64,000 nt of DNA from JAHFUI01 sp039931615 (GCA_039931615.1 JBDTRR010000031.1:3843-67842); one strand, 5' to 3'. Shown: positions 8,516 to 16,802, counted from the first letter of the stretch. Notes: generated by a model from the sequence alone, not told the origin. Program-made: numbers and translations.

Positions 8516-9436
8516 CAACGCCGCCCTCGCCGCTTCCTGCTCCGCTTCCTTCTTGCTCGGTCCGGTCGCCGTGGCGATCGCCTCGCCGCGCACCACCACC
8601 TCGACCTGAAACAGCTTGCGATGATCGGGCCCGAGCGTGCCCGCGACCCGGTACTCGGGCAGCGGCTGATCGTGCGACTGCAGGTACTCCTGCAGCGACG
8701 ACTTGTAGTCGCGGCCAGCCAGGCCGTGCCGGCTGATGTCCTCCAGCTGCGCGGCGAACTCCCGGGCGATGAACGCCCGCGCCTGCTCGATCCCGCCGTC
8801 GAGATAGATCGCCGCGATCAACGCCTCGTAGCCGTCGGCGAGCAGCGCCTGCTTGCGCCGCCCGCCGGTCTTCTCCTCGCCGCGCCCGAGCAGCAGGTGA
8901 TCGCCGAGACCGAGCCGCTCCGCCTGCTGGGCGAGCGCCGCCGTCGAGACCAGCGCCGCCTTGGTCTTCGACTTCTGCCCCTCGTCGAACTCGGGGAAAT
9001 CGCGAAACAGCTGATCGGCAATCGCAAACCCGAGCACCGCATCGCCGAGGAACTCGAGCGATTCGTTGTCGACGACGCCGCCGCTGACGTCCTCATTGGC
9101 GCGCGAGGTGTGGGTCATCGCATGCTCGAGCAGACCGACGTCGCGGAAGCGGTAGCCGATCCCGCGCTGGAGCTGATCGAATTCGTCGCGCAGCCGCAGC
9201 ACCCGGCCGCCCGGCAGTTCGATGCGGTGGCTCTCGATGATCCGCCGCGCCTCGTCGGCGTCGTCCTGATTGACCGAGATTCGCACTTCGGCAAGCGTGC
9301 TGATCGTCAGCGGGAAGACCGAATGCGGCACGTCCGACGCCAGCACCGACGGAATGCCGTGCGCTTCGAGCAGGCCGCGGACGACGCTCGCTTCGATGTC
9401 GGAATGGGCGCGGAAGATGATGATGAGATCAGGCAC
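8492..9436 (-). CDS. rnc: Ribonuclease III with N-terminal DUF2007-like domain
   Basis: 314 residues against about 230 for ordinary RNase III. Residues about 1-75 (IIIFRAHSDIEASVVRG, LEAHGIPSVLASD, VRISVNQDDADEARRII) look like a DUF2007/signal-transducing domain. RNase III begins near residue 80. It has NESLEFLGDAVLGF, the catalytic signature with Glu and Asp, and LADGYEALIAAIYLDGG with the second acidic pair. A dsRNA-binding domain follows (DYKSSLQEYLQ to GPSKKEAEQEAA). All nuclease residues are present. The ATG at 9436 sits 30 nt after the upstream phosphatase stop. The last residues come from the adjacent heptamer repeat. Confidence 0.92.
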   Translation of the reverse strand: MPDLIIIFRAHSDIEASVVRGLLEAHGIPSVLASDVPHSVFPLTISTLAEVRISVNQDDADEARRIIESHRIELPGGRVLRLRDEFDQLQRGIGYRFRDVGLLEHAMTHTSRANEDVSGGVVDNESLEFLGDAVLGFAIADQLFRDFPEFDEGQKSKTKAALVSTAALAQQAERLGLGDHLLLGRGEEKTGGRRKQALLADGYEALIAAIYLDGGIEQARAFIAREFAAQLEDISRHGLAGRDYKSSLQEYLQSHDQPLPEYRVAGTLGPDHRKLFQVEVVVRGEAIATATGPSKKEAEQEAARAALGKLGIRN

Positions 9437-9466
9437 GTTGGGCGCGGCGGCGTGGCAGCATGGCGG

Positions 9467-11704
9467 TCAGTAACTGGCGAACCCGGCGGTCTCGACCGCG
9501 ACCAGCGCCGGCGCGCCGACGAAGTCGACCTTCAGGAAGATCATCGTCATGTCGTCGTGCTGCGGTGCGGCGCCGACGAACGCCTGGACCTCGCGCAGCA
9601 CGCGCTCGCGCAGCTCGTCGGAGGACAGATGGGCGTGCTCTTCGATCAGCCGGGCCAGCCGCCCCTCACCGAAGAAATCGTCGGCGTCGTTCATCGCCTC
9701 GCTGATGCCGTCGGTGAAGAACAGGGCGAGATCGCCGGCGTGGAGCCGGATCGTCCGCTCGACCAGCAGCCGCTCGAACATCTCGCCCTTGTCGAGGTTC
9801 AGGCCGAGGACCAGGCCGTCCGGCGCCAGCACCTGGACGCGGCGGTCCTGATCGCAGTCCGGCCCCGGCACGTACATCAGCGGCGTGTGGCCGGCCCGCG
9901 CGTAGGTCATGGTCGCGAGGTCGAGGTCGATCACCGCATAGGTCATGGTGATGAAGCTGCGGGCGTCGAGATTGGCGGCGATGATCCGATTGGCCTGGAG
10001 CATCAGATCGCGCGGCGACCGGTGAATCTGGCTGAGCGACAGCATCAGCCCCTTGAGCTCGGCCATGTAGAGCGCCGCCGACGTGCCCTTGCCCGAAACA
10101 TCGGCGATCAGGACCCCGAGCTGCCGCTCGCCCAGCCTGAAGAAGTCGTAATAGTCGCCGCCGACCTCGCGGGCCGGGACGCAGAGCGCCGTGACCGAGA
10201 GCCCGGGCATCTCGAGCGGCCCTTGCGGCAACAGGGACATCTGGATTTCGCGCGCAATCCGCAGCTCTTCCTCGAGCCGCTTCTTCTCTTCCGCCTGGCG
10301 CAGCAGATGCTCGATACTCGCGGTCATCGAGTTGAACGACTCGGAGAGCTCGCCCAGCTGATCGTCGGTCTGGACGGCGATCTTGTGCGTGAAGTCGCCC
10401 TGCCGGACCCGCTCCGTACCGTTGAACAGCTGGTGGACCGACCCGGTGATCGACTTGGCCAGCGCCAGACCGGCGACCAGCGCGACGAACTCGATCACCA
10501 GAAACAGCCCGCCGATGATGAACAGGACCAGCAACAGTCCCTGGCCGATGTTCCGTCCGGCCACCTGCGACGTGATGCGCTCGTAGAGCTCGCTGATGCT
10601 CAGCTGGAGCCCCACCGTCAGCGTTCCCGACTCACCGGTCTCCCAGTCGCGATACAGGAACAGGCTGGGCAGGTTGTTCAGCATCCCGCTCCGCGGTCCC
10701 GTCGCCGGTGGTGCGGCCACGACCGTCTCGCGGCCCGGCAAGGGTCTGGCCGCGCTTGTCGTTTCGATCAAGGCCTTCATGTCGTTGACTTCGACCCCGG
10801 TTTCGCGGCGCAGCCGCTGCCGGATCGAGTCGTTGACCGGCAGGTCGACGATGACCGCGTAGCCCGGGCGTGGAGAGTCTGGAAACGCGGCGGCGCGGAC
10901 GAGTATCTGGGTGTCGCCGCCGCCCGCAGCCGCAGCTCCCGTGGGCTCCGCCCCCCTTGTAGATGCCGCCCTTGTAGATGCCGCCCTTGTATATGCCAGT
11001 GTGCCGGAGAAGCCAGAACAGCCGATCCACCCCGGCACCCGGCCGGGCGGTTCGACATGGCTCCAGGCGCCAGCGATCACGGGCTGGCCGGGAGCTGTCG
11101 GAGCCGCGCCCGGCGCGCCCGGCGCCGCAGTCTCGGCGCAGGCCCGGGACATCGGCACGACGGCGATCGACAGCCCGGCCAACTCGCCCGCCTCCGCCGC
11201 CTGCCGCCGGCCGATGATGCCCGCGACATCGCGCCCGCCGGCGTACTGAATCTCCCGCGCCAGGCTCTGCGCCAGAAAGCGCGATTCGTCGGCGAGCGCC
11301 CGCAGCCGGCTCTGCACGAGGTAGGAGCTGAAATTGTAGAAGAGGAGGAACCCGGACAGCAGGAAGAAGGCGACGATCAGCAGCGCTGGAATGAAACCGA
11401 TGAAGATGTACGACAGGATCAGCTTGCGGCGGACGCGCCACAGCAGGCGGCGTTTCGCCGCCACCATCAGCCGGAACACGAAATAGCCGGCGCCGATCGC
11501 CAGCGCCACGCTGGCCGCGGTGTCGATGACGCCGAACACCGGCGGGGCCGCGCCGAGGACCACGGCGGCGACGTAGACTGCCAGCCGCGCGGCGAGTCCG
11601 AGAACGATGGCGCGGCCGGGCAGCGTGCGCAGCAGGGCGTGCCGCACCCCTTGCCGGCGTTCGCCTGATGGCGGAAGTGTGAGTCCGCGCGCTCCCTTTT
11701 GCAT
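9467..11704 (-). CDS. SpoIIE/RsbU-type PP2C serine phosphatase with HAMP domain
   Basis: 745 residues. Membrane segments lie at about 30-55, 62-85 and 100-125. An extracytoplasmic sensor region (about 130-385) follows, then another transmembrane helix (LLLVLFIIGGLFLVIEFVAL), a HAMP domain (FNGTERVRQGDFTHKI) and a coiled-coil linker. The PP2C/SpoIIE domain begins at EEELRIAREIQMSLLPQ and has the metal Asp motifs VGGDYYDFF, IADVSGKG, FFTDGISEAMN and HDDMTMIFLKV. It probably dephosphorylates an anti-sigma-factor antagonist; no partner is adjacent. Two exact and one imperfect copy of a 15-bp unit (10956-11000) lie in the sensor region. It reads into rnc with a 30-nt gap. Confidence 0.88.
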   Translation of the reverse strand: MQKGARGLTLPPSGERRQGVRHALLRTLPGRAIVLGLAARLAVYVAAVVLGAAPPVFGVIDTAASVALAIGAGYFVFRLMVAAKRRLLWRVRRKLILSYIFIGFIPALLIVAFFLLSGFLLFYNFSSYLVQSRLRALADESRFLAQSLAREIQYAGGRDVAGIIGRRQAAEAGELAGLSIAVVPMSRACAETAAPGAPGAAPTAPGQPVIAGAWSHVEPPGRVPGWIGCSGFSGTLAYTRAASTRAASTRGAEPTGAAAAGGGDTQILVRAAAFPDSPRPGYAVIVDLPVNDSIRQRLRRETGVEVNDMKALIETTSAARPLPGRETVVAAPPATGPRSGMLNNLPSLFLYRDWETGESGTLTVGLQLSISELYERITSQVAGRNIGQGLLLVLFIIGGLFLVIEFVALVAGLALAKSITGSVHQLFNGTERVRQGDFTHKIAVQTDDQLGELSESFNSMTASIEHLLRQAEEKKRLEEELRIAREIQMSLLPQGPLEMPGLSVTALCVPAREVGGDYYDFFRLGERQLGVLIADVSGKGTSAALYMAELKGLMLSLSQIHRSPRDLMLQANRIIAANLDARSFITMTYAVIDLDLATMTYARAGHTPLMYVPGPDCDQDRRVQVLAPDGLVLGLNLDKGEMFERLLVERTIRLHAGDLALFFTDGISEAMNDADDFFGEGRLARLIEEHAHLSSDELRERVLREVQAFVGAAPQHDDMTMIFLKVDFVGAPALVAVETAGFASY
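10956..11000 (-). repeat. 15-bp tandem repeat inside the phosphatase sensor domain
   Basis: Three head-to-tail units: two identical (10956-10970 and 10971-10985) and one with three changes (10986-11000). On the coding strand they read as repeats of STRAA. Because 15 is a multiple of three, copy-number change would keep the frame. Confidence 0.8.
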
Positions 11705-11841
11705 CGAGTGTTCCGGGTCGGTACGTGGACTTGGCGATATTAACAGATGTATCGTAACGAGCCGTCTGTTCAGCGGCGTTAGACAACCATCGTGTCAATC
11801 TGTTCCGCGCCAGCTTGTCCTGAGCGCACCGTCACCGCATC

Positions 11842-12999
11842 GTGAAGCTGCCCGCGACTGCCCGGTTCAGTACGATCTGTCTCCACGCCGGACAGGAGCC
11901 GGACCCCGCCACCGGCGCCATCATCACGCCGATCTACCAGACCTCGACCTACGTGCAGGAGGAGCTGGGCAAACACAAGGGCTTCGAGTACGGCCGCACG
12001 CAGAACCCGACCCGTCTGGCGCTCGAAAACAACCTGGCGGCGATCGAAGGCGGCAAGGCGGCATTCGCGTTCGCCTCGGGCATGGCGGCGATCGGGGCGA
12101 TCGCCTCGATGCTCAAGGCCGGCGAACACATGATCGTCTCCGACAACGTCTATGGCGGCACCTTCCGCCTGTTCGAACAGATCCTCGGGCGGTATCAGCT
12201 GACGTTCTCCTACGTCGATACCTCCAACCTCGACGCCGTCGAGCAGGCAGTGACGCCGCAAACCAGGATGCTCTTCGTCGAGACGCCAACCAACCCGATT
12301 CTCGCCCTGAGCGATCTCGCCGCACTGGCCGACGCCGCGCGCCGCCACGGCGTACGGCTGGCCGTCGACAACACGTTTGCCAGCCCCTACGTGCAGCAGC
12401 CGATCGCGTTCGGCGCCGATCTCGTCACGCACAGCACGACCAAGTACCTCAATGGCCACAGCGACAGCGTCGGCGGCGTCGTCATCGCGGTGCGCGACGA
12501 GGACATCGAGTGGCTGAAGTTCGTCCAGAACGCTGCCGGCGCGATCCTCGGACCGTTCGATGCCTGGCTGGTGCTGCGCGGCACCAAGACCCTGGCGCTG
12601 CGGATGGAGCAGCACAATCGCAACGGTCTGGCGCTGGCTGGATTCCTCGACGTCCATCCGAAGGTGCGCCACGTCTACTATCCGGGGCTGCCGGCCCACC
12701 CGCAGCATCAGCTGGCCAGACGGCAGATGCGCGGATTCGGCGGCATGGTGACCGTCGAGCTCGGCTCGCTCGAGGCGGCCCGGCGGCTGCTCAACTCGGT
12801 CCGGCTGATCGCGCTCGCCGAAAGCCTGGGCGGCGTCGAGACGCTGATCTCCCACCCGGCGACAATGACGCATGCCGCGGTGCCGGCGGCGCGCCGCGCC
12901 GCGCTCGGCATCACCGATGGCCTGGTCCGGATCTCGGTCGGGATCGAGGACATCGACGATCTCAAAGCGGATCTCGACCAGGCGCTCGACCGCGTCTGA
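11842..12999 (+). CDS. Trans-sulfuration PLP enzyme (cystathionine gamma-synthase/lyase family)
   Basis: 385 residues, GTG start; Cys/Met-metabolism PLP-dependent family. ICLHAGQEPDPATGAIITPI is the typical N-terminus. YGRTQNPTR carries Tyr and Arg that bind the neighbouring PLP phosphate. FASGMAAI and DNVYGGTFRL are present, VDNTFASPYVQQP contains the PLP-contacting Asp, and VTHSTTKYLNGHSD contains the Schiff-base Lys. The C-terminal SLGGVETLISHPATMTH is also typical. Sequence alone does not separate gamma-synthase, gamma-lyase and methionine gamma-lyase. A dedA-type gene follows 23 nt downstream. Confidence 0.9.
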   Translation: MKLPATARFSTICLHAGQEPDPATGAIITPIYQTSTYVQEELGKHKGFEYGRTQNPTRLALENNLAAIEGGKAAFAFASGMAAIGAIASMLKAGEHMIVSDNVYGGTFRLFEQILGRYQLTFSYVDTSNLDAVEQAVTPQTRMLFVETPTNPILALSDLAALADAARRHGVRLAVDNTFASPYVQQPIAFGADLVTHSTTKYLNGHSDSVGGVVIAVRDEDIEWLKFVQNAAGAILGPFDAWLVLRGTKTLALRMEQHNRNGLALAGFLDVHPKVRHVYYPGLPAHPQHQLARRQMRGFGGMVTVELGSLEAARRLLNSVRLIALAESLGGVETLISHPATMTHAAVPAARRAALGITDGLVRISVGIEDIDDLKADLDQALDRV

Positions 13000-13022
13000 C
13001 CATTCCGGTCCAAGGGTGACGG

Positions 13023-13655
13023 GTGCTCGACTTCCTTCTGCACAGCGATCGACATCTGCTCGAGTTCGTGACCGCCTACGGGCCGTGGGTCTACGCGATT
13101 CTGTTCACCATCGTGTTCGCCGAGACCGGCATCGTCATCACGCCGTTCCTGCCCGGCGATTCGCTGCTTTTCGCGACCGGGGCGCTCTGCGCCAGCGGGG
13201 CCCTGAGTACACCGGTGGCGTTCGCCCTGCTGGTGCTGGCGGCATTCGCCGGCGACGCCGTCAATTACAGCATCGGGCGGGCGATCGGGCCGCGCGTCTT
13301 CAGCGCCGACGATCAGTCGAGCCTGTTCCATCGGCTCCTGAACCGCGAGCACCTCAAGCGCGCCCACGAGTTCTTCGAGCACTACGGCGGCAAGGCGGTC
13401 GTGCTCGGCCGGTTCGTGCCGATCGTCCGCACGTTCGTGCCGTTCGTCGCCGGCGCGGCGCGGATGACCCGGCCGACGTTCGTCTTCTACAACGGGACGG
13501 GGGCGCTCGTCTGGGTCGGGCTCTGCCTCGGTGCCGGGTTCCTGTTCGGCAACGTGCCGATCGTGAAGGAGAATTTCTCGCTGGTGACCATCGGCATCGT
13601 CCTGGTGTCGATCCTGCCGGTCCTGGTGGAATTTATCCGGCACCGCCAGAAGTGA
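13023..13655 (+). CDS. DedA-family membrane protein
   Basis: 210 residues, GTG start. Four or five hydrophobic segments flank the DedA/VTT signatures: FAETGIVITPFLPGDSLLF near residue 40 and GRFVPIVRTFVPFVAGAARM near residue 140. The conserved acidic and Arg residues are present. Family members work in phospholipid scrambling (undecaprenyl phosphate or phosphatidylethanolamine flipping) and proton-dependent membrane homeostasis. Probably co-transcribed with the PLP enzyme upstream; ends 4 nt before convergent cutA. Confidence 0.9.
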   Translation: MLDFLLHSDRHLLEFVTAYGPWVYAILFTIVFAETGIVITPFLPGDSLLFATGALCASGALSTPVAFALLVLAAFAGDAVNYSIGRAIGPRVFSADDQSSLFHRLLNREHLKRAHEFFEHYGGKAVVLGRFVPIVRTFVPFVAGAARMTRPTFVFYNGTGALVWVGLCLGAGFLFGNVPIVKENFSLVTIGIVLVSILPVLVEFIRHRQK

Positions 13656-13659
13656 CGGT

Positions 13660-13971
13660 TCAGCTTTCTCTCACCCACGCCAGATACGCCGCGCTCCCCT
13701 GGTCCACCGCCACGACCACGAACTCCGGCAGCTCGTAGGCATGCAGTTCCTTCCACCTCGCTTCGAGCGCCGCCAGCCGGTCGCTGGTCGTCTTGATGAC
13801 GATCTGGCGCTCGCTGTCGCGCTCGATCTGTCCCTGCCAACGATAGATGGACAGCATCGGCGGGTGCACGTTGACGCAGGCGGCGAGGCGCTCGCCGACC
13901 AGCTGGGCCGCCCACTGCTCGGCGCGGTCGTCGGCCGGCGCGGTGGTCAGGACGAGGACGATGTCGGTCAC
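13660..13971 (-). CDS. cutA: Divalent-cation tolerance protein CutA
   Basis: 103 residues, normal for this small trimeric ferredoxin-like-fold protein. Conserved segments are VLTTAPADDRAEQWAAQLV, RLAACVNVHPPMLSIYRWQG (the family core with the conserved Cys and Tyr-Arg-Trp) and the C-terminal YELPEFVVVAVDQGS. Linked to copper tolerance in E. coli, but its exact role is unclear. Divergent from ftsB across 86 bp. Confidence 0.93.
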   Translation of the reverse strand: MTDIVLVLTTAPADDRAEQWAAQLVGERLAACVNVHPPMLSIYRWQGQIERDSERQIVIKTTSDRLAALEARWKELHAYELPEFVVVAVDQGSAAYLAWVRES

Positions 13972-14043
13972 CGCTCAACGATAGCGCGGTTACCGGCTCT
14001 ACTCAGCGCCGAACTGTTGTACTGTCATCACGCGTGTCCGCCC

Positions 14044-14049
14044 GGAGGG
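14044..14049 (+). promoter_or_regulatory. Ribosome binding site deciding the ftsB start
   Basis: GGAGGG lies 8 nt before GTG 14058 and falls inside the frame of the alternative GTG 14034, favouring initiation at 14058. Confidence 0.6.
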
Positions 14050-14057
14050 AATCAGAC

Positions 14058-14393
14058 GTGAGGCGGCGAATCGCGGCCGCGAAACGGCCGGCCCGCGCCC
14101 GCCGGATCGTCCAGCTGCTGCTGGTCGGCGTGGCGATGATGATCCTGGTCGACGCGCTGGTCGGCGATCGCGGGCTGCTGGCGATGCGGCGCGCCCGCCA
14201 GGAGCACGACGACCTGACCGACGCCATCAACCGGCAGCGCGCCGAGAACGGCCGGCTGCGCAACGAAGCGCGCCAGCTGCGCGAAGATCCGTCGGCCATC
14301 GAAGAACTGGCCCGCCGCGAGCTCGGCCTGATGCGCCCGGGCGAAAAGGTCTTCATCATCAAGGATCTCGCGCCGCCCGCGGTGAAGAAATAG
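14058..14393 (+). CDS. ftsB: FtsB/DivIC-type septum formation initiator
   Basis: 111 residues: a basic cytoplasmic N-terminus, one membrane helix (IVQLLLVGVAMMILVDALVG), a heptad coiled coil (ARQEHDDLTDAINRQRAENG onward) and the closing segment EELARRELGLMRPGEKVFII typical of FtsB/DivIC divisome proteins. The frame is open from a GTG at 14034, but GGAGGG at 14044-14049 is spaced 8 nt from the GTG at 14058, so the later start is chosen. The stop is followed at once by a 7-bp hairpin. Confidence 0.85.
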   Translation: MRRRIAAAKRPARARRIVQLLLVGVAMMILVDALVGDRGLLAMRRARQEHDDLTDAINRQRAENGRLRNEARQLREDPSAIEELARRELGLMRPGEKVFIIKDLAPPAVKK

Positions 14394-14409
14394 CGAGGCT
14401 GCGCCTCGC
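14393..14409 (+). repeat. Short GCGAGGC hairpin (family C, minimal)
   Basis: GCGAGGC-TGC-GCCTCGC, a perfect 7-bp stem with a 3-nt loop. Its first base is the last base of the ftsB TAG stop. It matches the left hairpin of the longer family C elements. Confidence 0.7.
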
Positions 14410-14446
14410 ACCGTCAAGACGTCGAGCCACCCTCCCGCTGGGCGTG

Positions 14447-15679
14447 TCAGTGTGCCCCGGAGCCTTCCGCGTGGACATACGCTTCCTCGCCGTGCTGGCT
14501 CACATCCATGCCGACGCTCTCGGCCTGACGATCGGCGCGCAGCGGGACGACCAGCTCGACCAGCTTCAACAGGACGAAGCTCATCACGCCGCTGTAGAGG
14601 ATGGCGGCGAGCACGGCGGTGGCCTGAATCATCAGCTGGCCCGGGTTCCCGAACAGCGCGCCGTCGGCAACGCCGTTCAGCGCCTTCTGCGCGAAGGCGC
14701 CGGTCAGCAACGCGCCGACGGTCCCACCAACGCCGTGGGCGGCGACGACGTCGAGCGAGTCGTCGAACGCCGTGCTGGCGCGCCACAACAAGGCGAAATA
14801 GCTCGGGATCGCCGCCAGTCCGCCGAGCAGCAGCGCGCTCATCGGGCCGACGAAGCCGGCCGCCGGTGTAATCGCCACCAGTCCGACGACGATCGCGGTC
14901 GCCGCGCCCACCGCGGTCGGCTTGCCGGTCCGGGCGATGTCCAGCAGCATCCACACCAGCAGCGTTGCCGCCGGCGCCAGCATGGTCGTGGTGAACGCCA
15001 GTGCCGCGAGTCCGTTGGCCGCAACCGCGCTGCCGGCATTGAACCCGAACCAGCCGAACCACAGGACGCCGGCGCCGAGCAGCACGAACGGAATGTTGTG
15101 CGGCAGCAGGCCGGAAGACCGGTAGTCGCGCCGCGGGCCGATCACCCAGGCGGCGACCAGCGCCGCGGCACCGGCATTGACGTGGACGACCGTGCCGCCG
15201 GCGAAGTCCAGCGCGCCCATCTTGGCCAGCCACCCGCCGCCCCAGACCCAATGCGCAATCGGGCTGTAGACGACAATCGACCACAGCGTGATGAACAGCG
15301 CGTAGGCCGAGAACCGCATCCGCTCGACGATCGCACCCGAGATCAGCGCCGCCGTGATGATGGCGAATGTCCCCTGGTAGCACATGTACAGATAGTGCGG
15401 AATCTGATCGCCGGCCGGCCCGACACCCTCCAGCCCGACCCCCCGCAGAAACAGCCGCGAGGTGCCGCCGAGATAGTCGCTGCCGGGCGCGAACGCCAGC
15501 GAGTAGCCGATGATCGGCCAGACGACGCCCACCACGCCAAGCGAGACGAAGCTCATCATCATCGCGTTGAGCACGTTCTTGGAACGGACGAGGCCGCCGT
15601 AGAAGAAGGCGAGCATCGGCGTCATCAGCAGCACGAGGGCCGTACTGGCCAGCATCCACGCGGTGTCTGCCTGATTCAT
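14447..15679 (-). CDS. amtB: Ammonium transporter
   Basis: 410 residues with eleven predicted membrane helices, the Amt/MEP/Rh fold for NH4+/NH3 uptake. The N-terminal NQADTAWMLASTALVLLMT, MLAFFYGGLVRSKNVL and both pore-lining His regions (VVHVNAGAAALVA and VAAHGVGGTVGALL) are present. The frame is open to 15709, but ATG 15679 follows a GAGGTGAGG ribosome site and lies 4 nt after the glnB stop, so it is preferred. Encoded directly downstream of glnB, the usual PII-Amt pair in which PII gates the channel. Confidence 0.94.
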   Translation of the reverse strand: MNQADTAWMLASTALVLLMTPMLAFFYGGLVRSKNVLNAMMMSFVSLGVVGVVWPIIGYSLAFAPGSDYLGGTSRLFLRGVGLEGVGPAGDQIPHYLYMCYQGTFAIITAALISGAIVERMRFSAYALFITLWSIVVYSPIAHWVWGGGWLAKMGALDFAGGTVVHVNAGAAALVAAWVIGPRRDYRSSGLLPHNIPFVLLGAGVLWFGWFGFNAGSAVAANGLAALAFTTTMLAPAATLLVWMLLDIARTGKPTAVGAATAIVVGLVAITPAAGFVGPMSALLLGGLAAIPSYFALLWRASTAFDDSLDVVAAHGVGGTVGALLTGAFAQKALNGVADGALFGNPGQLMIQATAVLAAILYSGVMSFVLLKLVELVVPLRADRQAESVGMDVSQHGEEAYVHAEGSGAH

Positions 15680-15683
15680 CGCC

Positions 15684-16022
15684 TCACCTCGCCGTCCCTT
15701 CCAGCTCACCGGTGCGAATCCGGTAGCTGCGGGTCACCGGGGTGACGAAGACGCGGCCGTCGCCGATCTCGCCGGTGCGCGCGGCGGCGATGATCGCCTG
15801 CACCGCGGCGTCGACGATCTCGTCCGGCACGACGGTCTCGATCTGCATCTTGGGCAGCAGCGTGACCTGGTACTCCTTGCCCCGGTAGACGGCGGTGTGC
15901 CCCTTCTGCTTGCCGTGACCGCGCACTTCCGTCACCGTCATGCCCGACACGCTCAGCTTCGACAGCGCTTCCTTCACGTCGTCGACCTTGTCGGGCCGGA
16001 CGATGCTCTTGATGGACTGCAT
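15684..16022 (-). CDS. glnB: Nitrogen regulatory protein PII
   Basis: 112 residues. KSIVRPDKVDDVKEAL and GMTVTEVRGHGKQKGH are followed by the T-loop with VYRGKEYQV, then TGEIGDGRVFVTPV. ATG 16022 has AGGAGG (16029-16034) at 6-nt spacing and places the uridylylation Tyr exactly at position 51; the ATG at 16028 would touch the ribosome site. Senses 2-oxoglutarate and ATP/ADP and regulates amtB 4 nt downstream. Could equally be named glnK because of the amtB linkage. Confidence 0.95.
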   Translation of the reverse strand: MQSIKSIVRPDKVDDVKEALSKLSVSGMTVTEVRGHGKQKGHTAVYRGKEYQVTLLPKMQIETVVPDEIVDAAVQAIIAAARTGEIGDGRVFVTPVTRSYRIRTGELEGTAR

Positions 16023-16053
16023 CGACATCCTCCTGGGTTGGTATTGAGGAGCG

Positions 16054-16150
16054 GGCGAGGCTCCTGCTCAGACCACCGGGAAAGGCAAGCGAGCGTTCGC
16101 TCCGCCTCGCGAGTGGCTGTATTGACTTGCCCCGCCTCCGGCGGGGCGGC
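16054..16150. repeat. GCGAGGC...CCTCCGGCGGGGC hairpin element (family C)
   Basis: About 95 bp with GCGAGGCTCC, a GCGAGCG...CGCTCCGCCTCGC dyad and a terminal GCCCCGCC/GGCGGGGC hairpin. Similar elements lie at 16548-16641 and 18736-18825. It sits between the glnB promoter region and the zinc-finger gene. Confidence 0.8.
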
Positions 16151-16281
16151 GGTAATATACCTCGCCGACTCTGTCGTTCGGCTATCTTTGTGCTTCGGAC
16201 AACTTCGTCCGATCGGCGAATCGTGCGCCTGGCCCCGACCGCCCCCCGGCCCGCCGGTGCACGTCAGAGAGGAATGGCGCG

Positions 16282-16548
16282 ATGACTCCGGCGTGTCCGC
16301 ATATCGCACAGATCGAAACCGTCAAACAACCGAACGCGCACGTCTGCGAGCAGTGCGTCCCCATCCATTCGAAATGGCTTCATCTTCGAACCTGTCAGGA
16401 GTGCGGCGTCACGCTCTGCTGCGATTCGTCGCCCAATCGGCACGCCAGCAAACACGCCCGCTCCAGCGGGCACCCGGTCATCGCGTCGGCGGAGCCGGGC
16501 GAACGGTGGCTGTACTGCTTTCCAGACGAAGCCTACGTGGAGTACTAG
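16282..16548 (+). CDS. Small UBP-type zinc finger protein
   Basis: 88 residues consisting almost only of a UBP/ZnF-UBP domain, the fold that binds the free C-terminus of ubiquitin in eukaryotic deubiquitinases. Likely ligands are Cys5, His7, Cys22, Cys25, Cys38, Cys41, Cys46, His54, His58 and His64, in the order expected for the cross-brace fold (CEQC, CQECG, then RHASKHARSSGHPV). An AGAGAGGA ribosome site precedes the ATG. Bacterial members are known but their ligand is not. The stop overlaps the start of a family C repeat. Confidence 0.85.
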   Translation: MTPACPHIAQIETVKQPNAHVCEQCVPIHSKWLHLRTCQECGVTLCCDSSPNRHASKHARSSGHPVIASAEPGERWLYCFPDEAYVEY

Positions 16549-16641
16549 CGAGGCTCCGCCTCAGACCGCCGGAAAACGCGAGGCGGGTGTGGCTTCACCT
16601 CGCTAGTGGCAGCATTATCTTGCCCCGCCTCCGGCGGGGCG
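16548..16641. repeat. GCGAGGC...CCTCCGGCGGGGC hairpin element (family C)
   Basis: Second full-size family C copy, starting on the zinc-finger stop codon. The GCGAGGCTCCGCCTC head, GCGAGGCGGG...CACCTCGC middle dyad and GCCCCGCC/GGCGGGGC tail are all present. Confidence 0.8.
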
Positions 16642-16642
16642 A

Positions 16643-16704
16643 GACTCTTGAAGGCCGGCAGAAACACTTGACTGATTCGTAAGGATTCCAGGCCTTCAAG
16701 AGTC
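16643..16704. repeat. Perfect 14-bp inverted repeat with 34-nt spacer
   Basis: GACTCTTGAAGGCC (16643-16656) and its exact complement GGCCTTCAAGAGTC (16691-16704) flank a 34-nt AT-richer spacer. It stands between a family C element and the promoter of the RibD-like gene. No protein is encoded. It could be an RNA hairpin, a decayed mobile-element end pair or a binding site. Confidence 0.75.
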
Positions 16705-16802
16705 TAGGTCGGGCAGGCCTGAAGCGCAGGCGAAAAAATCGTTATCGATTTTGACACGCCCTTCAGCCGGACCGTCAGCGGCGACCGCCGCGGCGAGGTC
16801 GC

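Noticed and set aside
8621..11668. Very long plus-strand open frame (over 1000 codons) antisense to rnc and the phosphatase
   Set aside because: The predicted protein is Arg/Gln/His-rich without any domain. It is a shadow frame caused by high GC; the minus strand carries two complete, motif-bearing genes.
10632..11798. Alternative minus-strand frame with repeated IYKGG
   Set aside because: It is the 15-bp repeat of the phosphatase gene read in another frame; the rest has no protein character.
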